A stretch of DNA of 64,000 nucleotides from Candidatus Villigracilis proximus (GCA_016715195.1 JADKBB010000014.1:20193-84192), one strand, 5' to 3'. Positions 7,410 to 16,089 are shown, counted from the stretch's first letter. Notes: generated from the sequence alone by a model not told the origin. Program-made: numbers and translations.

Positions 7410-9530
7410 ATGGAAAAATTTGACGTGGTTGTCATCGGCGCAGGTCTGGGAGGGCTCAGCGCCGCAGGATACCTCGCAAAGGCGGGGAAGAAAGTTCTCG
7501 TACTCGAACATCACACTGTTCCCGGTGGATATGCTCATGAGTTTCGGCGCGGAAAATATCGCTTTGAAGTTGCCTTGCACGCGCTGGATGGCGCGGCTCC
7601 CGGCGGATGGGCATACCCCATATTGAAAGATTTGGAAGTGTTCGATCAGGTTCACTTTCATCGCATGGATCCGTTTTACACAGTGCGATTCCCAAAACAT
7701 GAAGTTGTTGCTCACGCAGATATTGTGCAATATGAAACTGAATTGGTGCGTCTCTTTCCGCATGAACGCGAAGGCATTCACAACCTGATCGCAGACATGG
7801 TCGAAACCTATTGGCAAGTCCGCCGCTTTGGCGCGGAAGGCGACGCGGGCATTCGTCCGCCGCTCGAAAAAATGCCAGCCCTGTATCCAAAAATGCTGGC
7901 GGCCATGTCCATCTCCTGGGATGAGTATATGAACCAGTTCATTCAAGATGTGGAGCTCAAAGCGGTCTTCTCTACGTTGTGGGGATACTACGGCTTGCCG
8001 CCGGAAAAACTCAACGCTGCCATCTTCATCTTCCCGTGGGTCAGTTATCACCTTGTTGGTGCGTATTACCCCGAAGGCGGAAGCATGGCGATGAGCCGCG
8101 CGCTTGAAGCCACGTTCAAAAAATTTGGCGGTGAGATTCGCTATAAGCAAACAGTCAACAAGATCGAGATTAAGGATGGACGCGCGGTGGCAGTTGAAAC
8201 CGAGAAGGGATTGCGCGTCGAAGCAGATGTCATCATCAGCAACGCCAACTCCCCCGATACACTGCTCAAATTTGTCGGACGTGAACATCTTCCCGTTGAT
8301 TACATCCGTGGGATTGAAGAAGCCAAGCCGTCCATTTCAAATTTTGTGTTGTATCTCGGGCTTGACCGTAACCTCCGCTCCGAAGGCTGGACGAACCACG
8401 AAGTGTTTATGGCAGAAGGCTACGATTTCAATAAAGATTATCAAGCCGCCATGGATGGAAACTTTGACCGCACTGCGGTTTCAATTACCTGCTACGACAT
8501 TGCCGATCCTGACTGCGCACCTGAAGGCGGTTCGGTCTTAAATATTTTTTCGCTCGCCGATTGGAACACAGACAATCAATGGGGCACGGGCGGCAATCTC
8601 GAAAACTATAGCGACAACCCACAATACAACGAGTTGAAGAATGCCGCCACTGAAGCATTGCTCAATCGTGTGGAAAAAATTATTCCCAACTTGCGCAAAT
8701 CCATCAAGTACATCGAAGTCGGCACACCAATTACAAACTGGCGTTATAGCCGCAACATCGGCGGCGCGATCTACGGCACCGAGCAAACTGTAGACAACGC
8801 CTACACCACCCGCCTGAACGCCAAAACACCGATCAAAAATCTCTTCCTCACTGGCGCGTGGACATTCGGCGGCGGCATGAGCGCCGCGCTGCTTTCGGGC
8901 CGCGACACATCCCGCATGGTGATCGGCTACATGGATGGAACACCTGTGACATTGATGACCGCGCCAAATATGGATGAAAATGAATCCCGGTACCAGCCGC
9001 GCAGAGAAGTGCTTAAATCCAGCCAACAAGCAGTGACCAACGCCTCAACATCTTCCTCTTCCGCCCCAGCCGTGACTCTCAAAGCCGCAGGCTCTGGTCG
9101 TGAAGTGACTCTTAATTCCATTGGTAAACGCAGCATTCTCCTCTTCCACACCGCAGATACCTCCGAAGACGCAGAAAGAATAAATAAGGCTGTCCGCGCT
9201 GTTGACGAATATCAAGCCTGCACATCCATCACCATCGCCAACGTCGTGGACTTACATTCTGTGCCAAAGTTATTCCGTGGCTTCGCTGAAAAATCCATGC
9301 GTGACTCTTTTGATAAAGCAAGCAAGTCCATTCCGCAGGGACAAGACCCGCAGGACTATGTCATCATCCTTCCCGATTGGGACGGCAAAACCACCAAAGG
9401 CTTTGGCCTTGGTGACACGAGCAAAATTGTCGGTCTCGCCGTGCTGGACGAACAAGGCGGTGTGGTCGGTACATATCAAGGCAATGAGCCAGAACGTCAC
9501 GCACTGGAACTATTACAAAAGGTTTCGTAA
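7410..9530 (+). CDS. Phytoene-desaturase/retinol-saturase-like FAD oxidoreductase with C-terminal redoxin-like domain
   Basis: This 706-residue protein has an FAD motif GAGLGGLSAAGYLAKAG near residues 10-26 and, over about 500 residues, the CrtI/CrtISO amine-oxidase-like fold, ending with the second FAD segment NLFLTGAWTFGGGMSAALLSG. After a Ser/Thr/Ala-rich linker (about 530-552) comes a further 155 residues (VTLNSIGKRSILLFH... VVDLHSVPKLFR... DYVIILPDWDGK... GTYQG) with a thioredoxin-like pattern but no CxxC. The fusion is unusual. The substrate is unknown; polyene or isoprenoid bonds are the usual targets. Confidence 0.8.
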   Translation: MEKFDVVVIGAGLGGLSAAGYLAKAGKKVLVLEHHTVPGGYAHEFRRGKYRFEVALHALDGAAPGGWAYPILKDLEVFDQVHFHRMDPFYTVRFPKHEVVAHADIVQYETELVRLFPHEREGIHNLIADMVETYWQVRRFGAEGDAGIRPPLEKMPALYPKMLAAMSISWDEYMNQFIQDVELKAVFSTLWGYYGLPPEKLNAAIFIFPWVSYHLVGAYYPEGGSMAMSRALEATFKKFGGEIRYKQTVNKIEIKDGRAVAVETEKGLRVEADVIISNANSPDTLLKFVGREHLPVDYIRGIEEAKPSISNFVLYLGLDRNLRSEGWTNHEVFMAEGYDFNKDYQAAMDGNFDRTAVSITCYDIADPDCAPEGGSVLNIFSLADWNTDNQWGTGGNLENYSDNPQYNELKNAATEALLNRVEKIIPNLRKSIKYIEVGTPITNWRYSRNIGGAIYGTEQTVDNAYTTRLNAKTPIKNLFLTGAWTFGGGMSAALLSGRDTSRMVIGYMDGTPVTLMTAPNMDENESRYQPRREVLKSSQQAVTNASTSSSSAPAVTLKAAGSGREVTLNSIGKRSILLFHTADTSEDAERINKAVRAVDEYQACTSITIANVVDLHSVPKLFRGFAEKSMRDSFDKASKSIPQGQDPQDYVIILPDWDGKTTKGFGLGDTSKIVGLAVLDEQGGVVGTYQGNEPERHALELLQKVS

Positions 9531-9537
9531 TCGTATC

Positions 9538-9605
9538 ACTCTGGAGTCGGAGAGCTTGCTGTCCAGACTTTAGAGTGAATCATCTATCCATCAGCTTGCT
9601 GATAG
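9538..9605. repeat. Two successive hairpins with the shared core AGCTTGCT
   Basis: The first imperfect stem spans 9538-9576 (ACTCT...AGAGT with inner AGTC/GACT and AGC/GCT). The second spans 9584-9605 (CTATC outer, ATCAGC/GCTGAT inner). Both close on the same AGCTTGCT centre. They lie just after the FAD oxidoreductase stop. No T-run follows, so termination is uncertain; they could be mRNA-end stabilisers or a small repeat. Confidence 0.4.
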
Positions 9606-9617
9606 ATTCCAAAATAA

Positions 9618-9782
9618 AAGAGGTTCATCACGGTCAACGAACGCGGCGTGACCGTCGGCGAGACCTTTGTGGTCGAAGGTCAAACCCTCTACACCCGCTT
9701 CGGCGATTGGTTCGGCTGGACGATGGTCGCTGTATTAGCAGGGTTGATTTTTATAGCCATCAGGCAAAAGACAGGGTTTTAG
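9618..9782 (+). pseudogene. Remnant of an apolipoprotein N-acyltransferase C-terminus
   Basis: Between a TAA at 9615-9617 and a TAG at 9780-9782 the frame reads about 54 residues including VGETFVVEGQTLYTRFGDWF and a final hydrophobic helix. The TLYTRFGDW block followed by a last membrane helix is typical of the extreme C-terminus of apolipoprotein N-acyltransferase (Lnt). The rest of the gene, about 450 residues, is absent, so this is a leftover of a deleted gene. The remaining gap to 9982 shows nothing else. The assignment rests on motif memory. Confidence 0.45.
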
Positions 9783-9982
9783 ACAATTTCCTTGAAACCC
9801 CGCCTTGTCTTTGAACAGGGAAAGACACAAAAGGACGATAGCTACACGCAAGTTTGTAGGTTTTGGGCAAAAAGAACAGTGGGAATTCCCAAAATACTTT
9901 TTGCTTAATGTCCTATTTTACAAAAGCCATTCGTCATAAGGGTGTAAGTAACATAAATCAATTACACAAGGAGATATAAAAA

Positions 9983-10444
9983 ATGAATTCACTTTCCCGT
10001 ATCCGTTCCGCATGGTCTTCACAGCCAGGAGTTTGGTTTAGCGTCGTTGCGCTCGTAGGGCTTTTATGGAACATTGTAGGCGCCTTGCAGTTCGTCAATT
10101 CGCTGACCGCCACTGAAGCGAGCATGAAAGGGGCGATGATGACACCTGAACAAGTTGCGGTGATTACCGCCCTGCCTGCGTGGGTGACGCTGGTCTTCGG
10201 CGTTGGTGTGGTCACATCACTGATTGGCAGTGTGCTGATGTACCTGCGCCATCGCGGTACCATGCCAACCCTGGTCGTATCGCTTTTGGCTTTCGTGTTG
10301 CTCTCGATCGCCTATGCAATTTATGGTGTCTTCGCAGCTATCGGGACCCAGCAAATTGTGACGATGACCGTGGTGGTCGTGGCTGCGGCTGGGCTGGTTT
10401 GGTTCCAAGTCAGCAAAAAATCCGCCGCCTTTCATAAGCTCTGA
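9983..10444 (+). CDS. Four-helix membrane protein, unknown
   Basis: The 153-residue protein has about four hydrophobic helices and a short basic tail. AAGGAGAT precedes ATG 9983. The layout (helix, loop with METxxQ-like polar residues, three helices) is common in small Chloroflexota and Bacteroidota membrane proteins that I cannot assign to a named family. It stands alone ahead of the YCII/ECF42 pair. Confidence 0.65.
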   Translation: MNSLSRIRSAWSSQPGVWFSVVALVGLLWNIVGALQFVNSLTATEASMKGAMMTPEQVAVITALPAWVTLVFGVGVVTSLIGSVLMYLRHRGTMPTLVVSLLAFVLLSIAYAIYGVFAAIGTQQIVTMTVVVVAAAGLVWFQVSKKSAAFHKL

Positions 10445-10529
10445 ATTTATCAAAGCCAGTCATCTACAATATGCGTGATGTGCTCAACCTCAAATGGGCG
10501 TGTCCATTGTGTAAAAATATTCAACTAAA

Positions 10530-10550
10530 TGTTCAGTCCTGAGCTGAACA
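10530..10550. promoter_or_regulatory. Palindrome upstream of the YCII gene
   Basis: TGTTCAG (10530-10536) and CTGAACA (10544-10550) form a perfect 7-bp inverted repeat 25 bases ahead of the YCII gene start. It may be a protein-binding site or a leader hairpin. No -35/-10 pair is clear in the 130-base gap. Confidence 0.35.
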
Positions 10551-10574
10551 ACCATAACAAAAGGAGAATTTGAA

Positions 10575-10919
10575 ATGCGTGAATATATTATGATTTTTAG
10601 AGGCGATAAGGATCAGCCCAAGCCTTCCCCTGAACAAATGCAGCAAACGGTAATCCAATGGCAAAACTGGATCGGAAACATTGCCGCACAGGACAAATTT
10701 GTTGCTACAAATGTGCTCGGGTTTGAAGGAAGAACAGTCAACGCAGAAGGCGTGGTCAGCGACGGCCCCTATACCGAAATGAAAGAAATTGTCGGCGGCT
10801 ACCTGATCTGCAAAGCTGAAAATCTGGATGAAGCCGTCGCGATGACCGAAGGCTGCCCAACCTTGTTGAGCGGAGGAACAACCGTAGAAGTACGCGACGT
10901 AATGCCGTTTGAAATGTAG
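10575..10919 (+). CDS. YCII-related (DGPF) domain protein
   Basis: The 114-residue protein carries the DGPF motif as SDGPYTEMKEIVGGYLI, the hallmark of the YCII-related DGPF family. These small proteins are almost always encoded beside ECF42-type sigma factors, as here (sigma gene 118 bases downstream). Function is not established; involvement in stress response is suggested by genetics of the ECF42 group. AAAGGAGAA precedes ATG 10575. Confidence 0.9.
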   Translation: MREYIMIFRGDKDQPKPSPEQMQQTVIQWQNWIGNIAAQDKFVATNVLGFEGRTVNAEGVVSDGPYTEMKEIVGGYLICKAENLDEAVAMTEGCPTLLSGGTTVEVRDVMPFEM

Positions 10920-10936
10920 ATATTGAAAACAGAGTT

Positions 10937-10970
10937 TGAGAGCGCATCTATTATTACAGGTGCGCTCTCA
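10937..10970. terminator. Perfect 10-bp hairpin after the YCII gene
   Basis: TGAGAGCGCA and TGCGCTCTCA form a perfect stem with a 14-base loop. It is followed by an A-run, not a T-run, so it is not a classic plus-strand terminator. It may process or attenuate the message between the YCII and sigma genes. Confidence 0.4.
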
Positions 10971-11036
10971 AAAAAAATTCAGAGTTCCTAAAATTCGTCA
11001 TACCCGTTATCTGAAGTTCGCTCAAGGTTTATCATT

Positions 11037-12287
11037 TTGAATGAAAATGAGTTGATACCACATCTATTCAGAACAGAGTACAGCAAAATTGTTGCCGTAC
11101 TCTGTAAAACGTTTGGGCTGTCAAATATTGAAATTGCCGAAGATATTGTCAGCGACACATTCTTAAAGGCAGTCGAAACATGGGGGTCTAAAGGGATTCC
11201 CGATAACCCCACAGCATGGCTTTATCAAGTAGCCAAAAACAACGCAATCGATCTGTTTAGAAGACAGCAACTATTTGATAAAAAAATAGCCCCTGAACTG
11301 CAATTAAGCACGCCAACCATTACAGAGTTTGATTTTTCCGACGAAAATGTCAATGATAGTTTGCTGCGAATGATGTTCGCAGTCAGTCATCCAAGCCTGA
11401 CGACAGAATCGCAGGTTGCCCTTGCTCTTCGAGTGCTTTGTGGTTTTAGTATTGACGAGATCGGTAATGCGCTGCTCACCAGCAAAGAGAATATCAACAA
11501 ACGCCTTTTTAGGGCAAAAGAAGCCTTGAGAAATAGCGAACTGGAACTCGAAGACATTTCCCAAAAGGATATTGAAAAGCGGCTGGACAGTGTATTGTCC
11601 ATACTTTATTTATTGTTCAATGAAGGTTATTTTTCAACATCAACAGATGAAAAAATTCGTGAAGACCTTTGCTTTGAAGCCATGCGTCTGGCACATCAAC
11701 TCACCAAAATGAATATAACAAACGTACCGGATGTTAATGCTCTTTTGGCATTGTTCTGTTTCCAGACTTCAAGGTTCGAATCCAGAATAAATTCATCGGG
11801 GGAGCAAATCCTTTATGGTGATCAAAACCCGGAAAAGTGGAATGCCGAATTGATTGAAAAGGGAGAACTGTACCTGGTGTTGTCCTCTTCGAAATCACAT
11901 TTATCAAAATACAAACTGGAAGCGATGATTGCTTTTTGGCATACGCGAAGATCAGTTGAAGAGCATGAGAAGTGGAATCACATTCTCCTTTTGTATAACC
12001 TGTTACTGCAAAAACAATACTCCCCAATAACAGCGTTAAATAGAACCTATGCATTGGCAAAAGTCAAAGGCAACAAAACCGCTTTGCAGGAAGCATTGAA
12101 AATAAAACTCGAAGGTAATTCCTTGTTTCATTCGCTGCTTTCAGAACTTTATAAAGACTTGGACAACAATAAAAGCATTGAGCATTTGAAAACAGCGATA
12201 AAGCTGACGAAGAACGAGAATGATAGAGTGCTGTTGGAGAAAAAACTAAAACAAGCATTAGCAGGAACACTGCCCAATGACGGTTGA
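11037..12287 (+). CDS. ECF42-type RNA polymerase sigma factor with C-terminal extension
   Basis: The 416-residue protein has an ECF sigma2 region (residues about 8-75, with DIVSDTFLKAVETW) and sigma4 region (about 120-170, SIDEIGNALLTSKENINKRLFRAKEAL), then a 230-residue helical tail with TPR-like content (LNRTYALAKVKG...). That architecture with an adjacent YCII/DGPF gene defines the ECF42 group, in which the tail replaces an anti-sigma factor in control. There is no ATG at the N-terminus; TTG 11037 has AAGG nine bases upstream and begins at the conserved position. Confidence 0.9.
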   Translation: MNENELIPHLFRTEYSKIVAVLCKTFGLSNIEIAEDIVSDTFLKAVETWGSKGIPDNPTAWLYQVAKNNAIDLFRRQQLFDKKIAPELQLSTPTITEFDFSDENVNDSLLRMMFAVSHPSLTTESQVALALRVLCGFSIDEIGNALLTSKENINKRLFRAKEALRNSELELEDISQKDIEKRLDSVLSILYLLFNEGYFSTSTDEKIREDLCFEAMRLAHQLTKMNITNVPDVNALLALFCFQTSRFESRINSSGEQILYGDQNPEKWNAELIEKGELYLVLSSSKSHLSKYKLEAMIAFWHTRRSVEEHEKWNHILLLYNLLLQKQYSPITALNRTYALAKVKGNKTALQEALKIKLEGNSLFHSLLSELYKDLDNNKSIEHLKTAIKLTKNENDRVLLEKKLKQALAGTLPNDG

Positions 12288-12306
12288 TGAGAGATTCAAC
12301 CAGCGC

Positions 12307-13044
12307 CTACAAAAGACCTTTCCGCCGTTCAACCATCTCTGCAAACGCAATTGAATACGGCAGGGCATCGAACAACCAATACCGCGATGTGACCAAATTC
12401 CGATCCACGACGACATGCGGGAAGGGCATCAGCCCTTTTGAATATTGGCGTGTGTCCTTTAATGCCGCGCGGGTTTCGTCTTCGACATACGCGTCATACG
12501 TCCGAAATCGCCGCCCCAATAACCAAAACGTGGAAGCATAGCCAATCTGTTCCAGTTCTCTGGTGAGCGATGTGGTTTTGTAATCGTACAAAACGCTTTT
12601 CCCCGTGGATGGGTCTATGGCACGCGCCAGCACCAGCAATCCGTGGCACATTGCCCCGACGCCTTTGTCCTGTTTGAAGAAGTCCACCACTTTTTCCTGC
12701 AACACTTTGCTTTCCAAAAATTGCTTCATGCCAGGGGCGTGACCGCCTGTGAGCAGGATGGCATCATAGTCAGCCGCATTAATCTCATCGTATCGTATCG
12801 GCTTCTGATATTCGGGCGCTTCGGTCATGCGTTTGTAATCGCGCAAACCCATCGCTCCCGCCCCAAGCGGACCGCGCAGAAACCCCATCAACAGGCGATG
12901 GTCTGCCGCCGCGACCTTGCCATGCTCCGTGGCGAACGTCGCGCGCCAGCCCCGCTCCGCACACACGCGCCAGGGCGTGGCGGACTCGGTCGGGTCGAAG
13001 TCGGTATCGGGCAATGGAATCAGGACGTGGGGTTTATTTTGCAT
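12307..13044 (-). CDS. DJ-1/PfpI-family class I glutamine-amidotransferase-like protein
   Basis: The 245-residue protein has the DJ-1/PfpI fold with nucleophile elbow GAMCHG (Cys133) preceded by a LLTGGHAPGM segment. Members include glyoxalase III/deglycase-like proteins and chaperones; length and the N-terminal extension resemble the large ThiJ/PfpI subgroup. It is convergent with the sigma factor gene (19 bases apart). The specific reaction cannot be read from the sequence. Confidence 0.85.
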   Translation of the reverse strand: MQNKPHVLIPLPDTDFDPTESATPWRVCAERGWRATFATEHGKVAAADHRLLMGFLRGPLGAGAMGLRDYKRMTEAPEYQKPIRYDEINAADYDAILLTGGHAPGMKQFLESKVLQEKVVDFFKQDKGVGAMCHGLLVLARAIDPSTGKSVLYDYKTTSLTRELEQIGYASTFWLLGRRFRTYDAYVEDETRAALKDTRQYSKGLMPFPHVVVDRNLVTSRYWLFDALPYSIAFAEMVERRKGLL

Positions 13045-13165
13045 TTATCTCTCCAGAACGGTGATAACCAAATTATATCGCCTCTGCTAAAACGCCAACA
13101 CCATCGGTAATCCAACCGTAATTGTGGTGGAAAATTCCAGTTCCAATTGATTAGTTTTTCCATTC

Positions 13166-13211
13166 TTGACAAGCTTGATATACAAATTATTATATATAAA
13201 GATTTATATAT
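13166..13211 (+). promoter_or_regulatory. PadR-gene promoter with perfect AT palindrome
   Basis: TTGACA at 13166-13171 is followed 16-17 bp later by TATTAT/ATTATA (13188-13194). Immediately downstream, ATATATAAA and TTTATATAT (13192-13200, 13203-13211) form a perfect inverted repeat that overlaps the likely transcription start. This is the geometry of an autoregulatory repressor site, probably for the PadR protein encoded next. Confidence 0.65.
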
Positions 13212-13222
13212 CAGGAGACGAA

Positions 13223-13774
13223 ATGCTCAAATACGCCCTGCTCGGCTTACTCCAATACAACCCCTCCACGGGATACGACCTCAAACAATTCATGGACACC
13301 TCCACATCCAACTTCTGGCACGCCAAACTCAGCCAGATTTACATCACGCTCAAGGCGCTGGAAAAAGAGGGACTGGTCACTTCCGATGTGCAGGAGCAGA
13401 CCAGTCGTCCCGACCGACGCGTGTACACCCTCACCGAACAGGGCACACAGGAATTGGACAAATGGCTGCGCGACACCAACGTCGAACTTCCCCAACTCAA
13501 AGACCCTTTCCTGCTCAAGTTGTTTTTCTGCGCCCGCCTTGATAAGGAGTCCCTGCTCGTGCAGTTGAAACTCCAGCGCGACCTTCACCAAAAATTATTG
13601 AACGAATACAGAACTGACACCAAAGCCACCATTCAAAATGTGCGCGAGAACGTGCCGCAGTTGAAGAAAGACGCCCTGTTCTGGGGACTGACCCTGCGCT
13701 CGGGCGAGTTGATCGAAGAAGCCACAATCCGCTGGCTGGATGAAGCCATCGAAACCATCAATAAGGAAATCTAA
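13223..13774 (+). CDS. PadR-family transcriptional regulator
   Basis: This 183-residue PadR protein begins MLKYALLGLLQYNPSTGYD and has the winged helix (SQIYITLKALEKEGLVTSDV) and a C-terminal helical dimerisation domain. I use ATG 13223, which has AGGAGA upstream and aligns with its paralogues, rather than 13166, which lies in the promoter. It is followed directly by two CPBP protease genes, which it probably controls. Confidence 0.9.
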   Translation: MLKYALLGLLQYNPSTGYDLKQFMDTSTSNFWHAKLSQIYITLKALEKEGLVTSDVQEQTSRPDRRVYTLTEQGTQELDKWLRDTNVELPQLKDPFLLKLFFCARLDKESLLVQLKLQRDLHQKLLNEYRTDTKATIQNVRENVPQLKKDALFWGLTLRSGELIEEATIRWLDEAIETINKEI

Positions 13775-13775
13775 C

Positions 13776-14498
13776 ATGAACACTCAAAAGTCTGGTCGTC
13801 TCTGGTGGACTCTGCTCGCCGCGCCGCTTCTCGCGCTGGTCTTGATTGTCCTCGCGTCTGTTTATTTTGGCTTCGTCACGCAGGGCAAAGACCCCGCGGC
13901 GATTCCTCAACTCGTGGCGGACTCCACACCCTATCAACTGGTGGCGCTGCAAATCTGGCTGCTCCTCATCCTGATGAAAACCATGAAGCGCGAAGGTCTC
14001 TCGTGGAAAGACATCGGCTGGAAACTGCAAGACGGTCAACAACTTTGGCGTGAAATTCTCATCGGCGCCATCCCTGGCGTGGTCATTGCCCTGCTTTACT
14101 TTTTCGTCCTCACCCCCGTCCTCGTCAGCCTGCAAAACATTTGGGATTACGTCCCCGCTGGCTCCGTGCTCACCGCCCTCGGCGCGTCGCTCATCCCCTT
14201 CGCCATCGCGGATGTGCTCTTCGCGCCCTTCGTCGAAGAAAGCATTTATCGCGGCTACGGCTTGACTCGTCTGCTCGGAAAATTCAGCCAGCCCGCCGCC
14301 ATCGCGCTTTCGGTTTTCTTCTTCGGCATCCTGCACTGGACGGGCGGCTTCTGGTACATCGTGTTGGTGGGACTTGTCGCAGGCGTGCCCTTTGCTTATC
14401 TTCGTGTCACGCGCAAAAATGTCATCGCGCCATTTGCCGCACATCTGGCATTGAACCTCATCGAGACGATTTTCATCATCGTCGGAATCGGTGGCTGA
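13776..14498 (+). CDS. CPBP-family intramembrane metalloprotease
   Basis: The 240-residue protein has about six to eight membrane helices and the CPBP/Abi motifs: VEESIYRGYGLTRLL (EExxxR), then FGILHW and a late HLALNLIE. Related eukaryotic Rce1 cleaves prenylated proteins; bacterial members often serve in bacteriocin self-immunity or signalling. ATG 13776 follows the PadR stop by one base. The second CPBP gene starts one base after its stop, so the three form an operon. Confidence 0.85.
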   Translation: MNTQKSGRLWWTLLAAPLLALVLIVLASVYFGFVTQGKDPAAIPQLVADSTPYQLVALQIWLLLILMKTMKREGLSWKDIGWKLQDGQQLWREILIGAIPGVVIALLYFFVLTPVLVSLQNIWDYVPAGSVLTALGASLIPFAIADVLFAPFVEESIYRGYGLTRLLGKFSQPAAIALSVFFFGILHWTGGFWYIVLVGLVAGVPFAYLRVTRKNVIAPFAAHLALNLIETIFIIVGIGG

Positions 14499-14499
14499 C

Positions 14500-15201
14500 A
14501 TGACGCCGCTTCTCACCGCCCTGATAGTTGGTCTGGCAATCGCAGGCATTTTCGCCCTTCGACCTGTCACCGCCAAAATCAAAACCGTGTTCCACTCCAA
14601 TCCAGTGGTCAACACGCAAATCAAATTTCAATCCCTGCAATTGGTGTTGACCGCGATTGTCCTGTTCCTCGTCTATTTTCTCAACCCTGAAAACTTCATG
14701 CGCTTCTTCCGCGTGGGAGATGTCAACGCACACATCAGCAAAATCGCGTGGCTCGGCGTCACAGGCAACGAGACCTGGCTGGAGATTGCCCTCACACTTG
14801 GGCTGTATATCACCCTCGGCACAGCCATCTTCATGTTCTTCCAGTTGAAAAAAGCAGGCGTGGACTATCGCTACTTTCTGTTCAGCCTGCTCTGGTCAAT
14901 TCCATTTTCGATGGCGAATGCTTTTTCAGAAGAAGCCATTTTCAGAATCGGAATCATCTCGCCGCTGTATGGAATTTTCTCCGTATCCGTCATCGTCCTG
15001 ATTTCAGGCGTGGTCTTCGGCGCACCGCATTATTTCGGAATGCCCAGCGGCGTGGTCGGCGCATTGATGGCGGGATTCCTCGGCTGGCTGCTGGCGATGA
15101 GCCTCGTTGAAACGCAGGGACTTCTCATCGCGTGGGCAATTCACTTCGCGCAGGATGTGGTCATCATCACTTCGATGATTTTGATGAGCAAGAAAACTTG
15201 A
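14500..15201 (+). CDS. CPBP-family intramembrane metalloprotease, divergent
   Basis: The 233-residue polytopic protein carries FSEEAIFRIGIISPLYG (EExxxR), a GAPHYFG segment in place of the usual FxxxH, and HFAQDVV near the end. It is the second CPBP gene of the PadR operon. ATG 14500 is one base after the previous stop; a GTG at 14491 in the same frame is an alternative start. Confidence 0.75.
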   Translation: MTPLLTALIVGLAIAGIFALRPVTAKIKTVFHSNPVVNTQIKFQSLQLVLTAIVLFLVYFLNPENFMRFFRVGDVNAHISKIAWLGVTGNETWLEIALTLGLYITLGTAIFMFFQLKKAGVDYRYFLFSLLWSIPFSMANAFSEEAIFRIGIISPLYGIFSVSVIVLISGVVFGAPHYFGMPSGVVGALMAGFLGWLLAMSLVETQGLLIAWAIHFAQDVVIITSMILMSKKT

Positions 15202-15231
15202 CTCTGTCCCTGCGTAAGAGTTTATACTTAC
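15198..15231 (+). promoter_or_regulatory. MerR-type promoter with 19-bp spacer and dyad
   Basis: TTGACT (15198-15203) and TATACT (15223-15228) are 19 bp apart, the over-long spacer typical of promoters activated by MerR regulators. An inverted repeat GTAAG/CTTAC (15214-15218, 15227-15231) lies in the spacer and -10 region. The start codon of the MerR gene falls about 7 bases after the -10, so its mRNA would be essentially leaderless, in agreement with the lack of a ribosome site. Confidence 0.6.
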
Positions 15232-15234
15232 CCC

Positions 15235-16089
15235 ATGCTAAAAATCGGTGACTTCTCTCAACTGGCTCAGGTATCTGTCCGCGCTTTGCGGATTTATGAT
15301 GAGATGGGTTTGCTCAAACCCGTTCACGTAGACCGCTTCTCAGGCTATCGCTATTACGAAGCGGAACAACTCCCGCGTCTCAACCGCATCATCGCGTTGA
15401 AAGATTTGGGATTGTCTCTGGAGCAAATTTCGCAATTGCTCAATGACAATCTGTCCGCTGAGCAGTTGCGCGGCATGTTGATGATGAAGCAGGCAGATTT
15501 GGAACAGGAACTCAAAGAGGGGAAACTGCGCCTCATGCGCGTGGCGGCGCGTCTGCGGCAGATTGAGCGCGAGGGAACGGTCTCGCCGTATGAAGTGACC
15601 GTGAAGGAAGTCCGCCCGCTGACGATTGTTTCGGCGCGAATTTCACTCGCCACGCTGGATGAAATTATCCACGTCCGCTGCGGGATGTATGACTCGGTCT
15701 ATCGCTGGTTGGATGAGAATCGAATCGCGCCGCTGGAGCCTGAACTGGCAATCTACGACAACGCGGAATATGTCGAAACGGACATCAACATGGAGGTGGC
15801 TGCTATCGTGGAGGAAAAGGTCTGGGAAAACAGGAACAGGCTCAAGGTCCAGATGGGAGGCGTGGAACTTCATCAACTGCCTGCGGTGACCGAAATGGCA
15901 TCCGTTATCCATCATGGAAAATTGCTCGAAGTCGGCGACGCGATTGGGGCTTTGTTCCAGTGGGTCGGTGAAAACGGCTACGAGGCGAATGGCGCGTATC
16001 GTGAATTGCATTTGTTCGGGCGCGAACTCACCTGCGAAGATGAAGACAATGTGACTGTGGAAATGCAACTGCCCTTTCGCAAAATATAG
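15235..16089 (+). CDS. MerR-family regulator with GyrI-like effector domain
   Basis: The 284-residue protein has an N-terminal MerR winged helix (FSQLAQVSVRALRIYDEMGL, then FSGYRYYEAEQLPRLNRI), a dimerisation coiled coil (about 75-112) and a C-terminal GyrI-like/effector-binding domain (about 120-284). This is the BmrR/BltR layout for sensing drugs or hydrophobic compounds. No metal-binding cysteines are apparent. A small membrane protein and an MBL hydrolase follow and may be its targets. Confidence 0.9.
   Translation: MLKIGDFSQLAQVSVRALRIYDEMGLLKPVHVDRFSGYRYYEAEQLPRLNRIIALKDLGLSLEQISQLLNDNLSAEQLRGMLMMKQADLEQELKEGKLRLMRVAARLRQIEREGTVSPYEVTVKEVRPLTIVSARISLATLDEIIHVRCGMYDSVYRWLDENRIAPLEPELAIYDNAEYVETDINMEVAAIVEEKVWENRNRLKVQMGGVELHQLPAVTEMASVIHHGKLLEVGDAIGALFQWVGENGYEANGAYRELHLFGRELTCEDEDNVTVEMQLPFRKI

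Noticed and set aside
7314..8288. 324-residue minus-strand open frame inside the FAD oxidoreductase
   Set aside because: It lies antisense to a well-supported gene and shows no recognisable motif; it is a codon-bias shadow.
13758..14624. 288-residue minus-strand frame with many charged residues
   Set aside because: It is antisense to the CPBP genes, with the charged composition expected from the reverse of hydrophobic codons.
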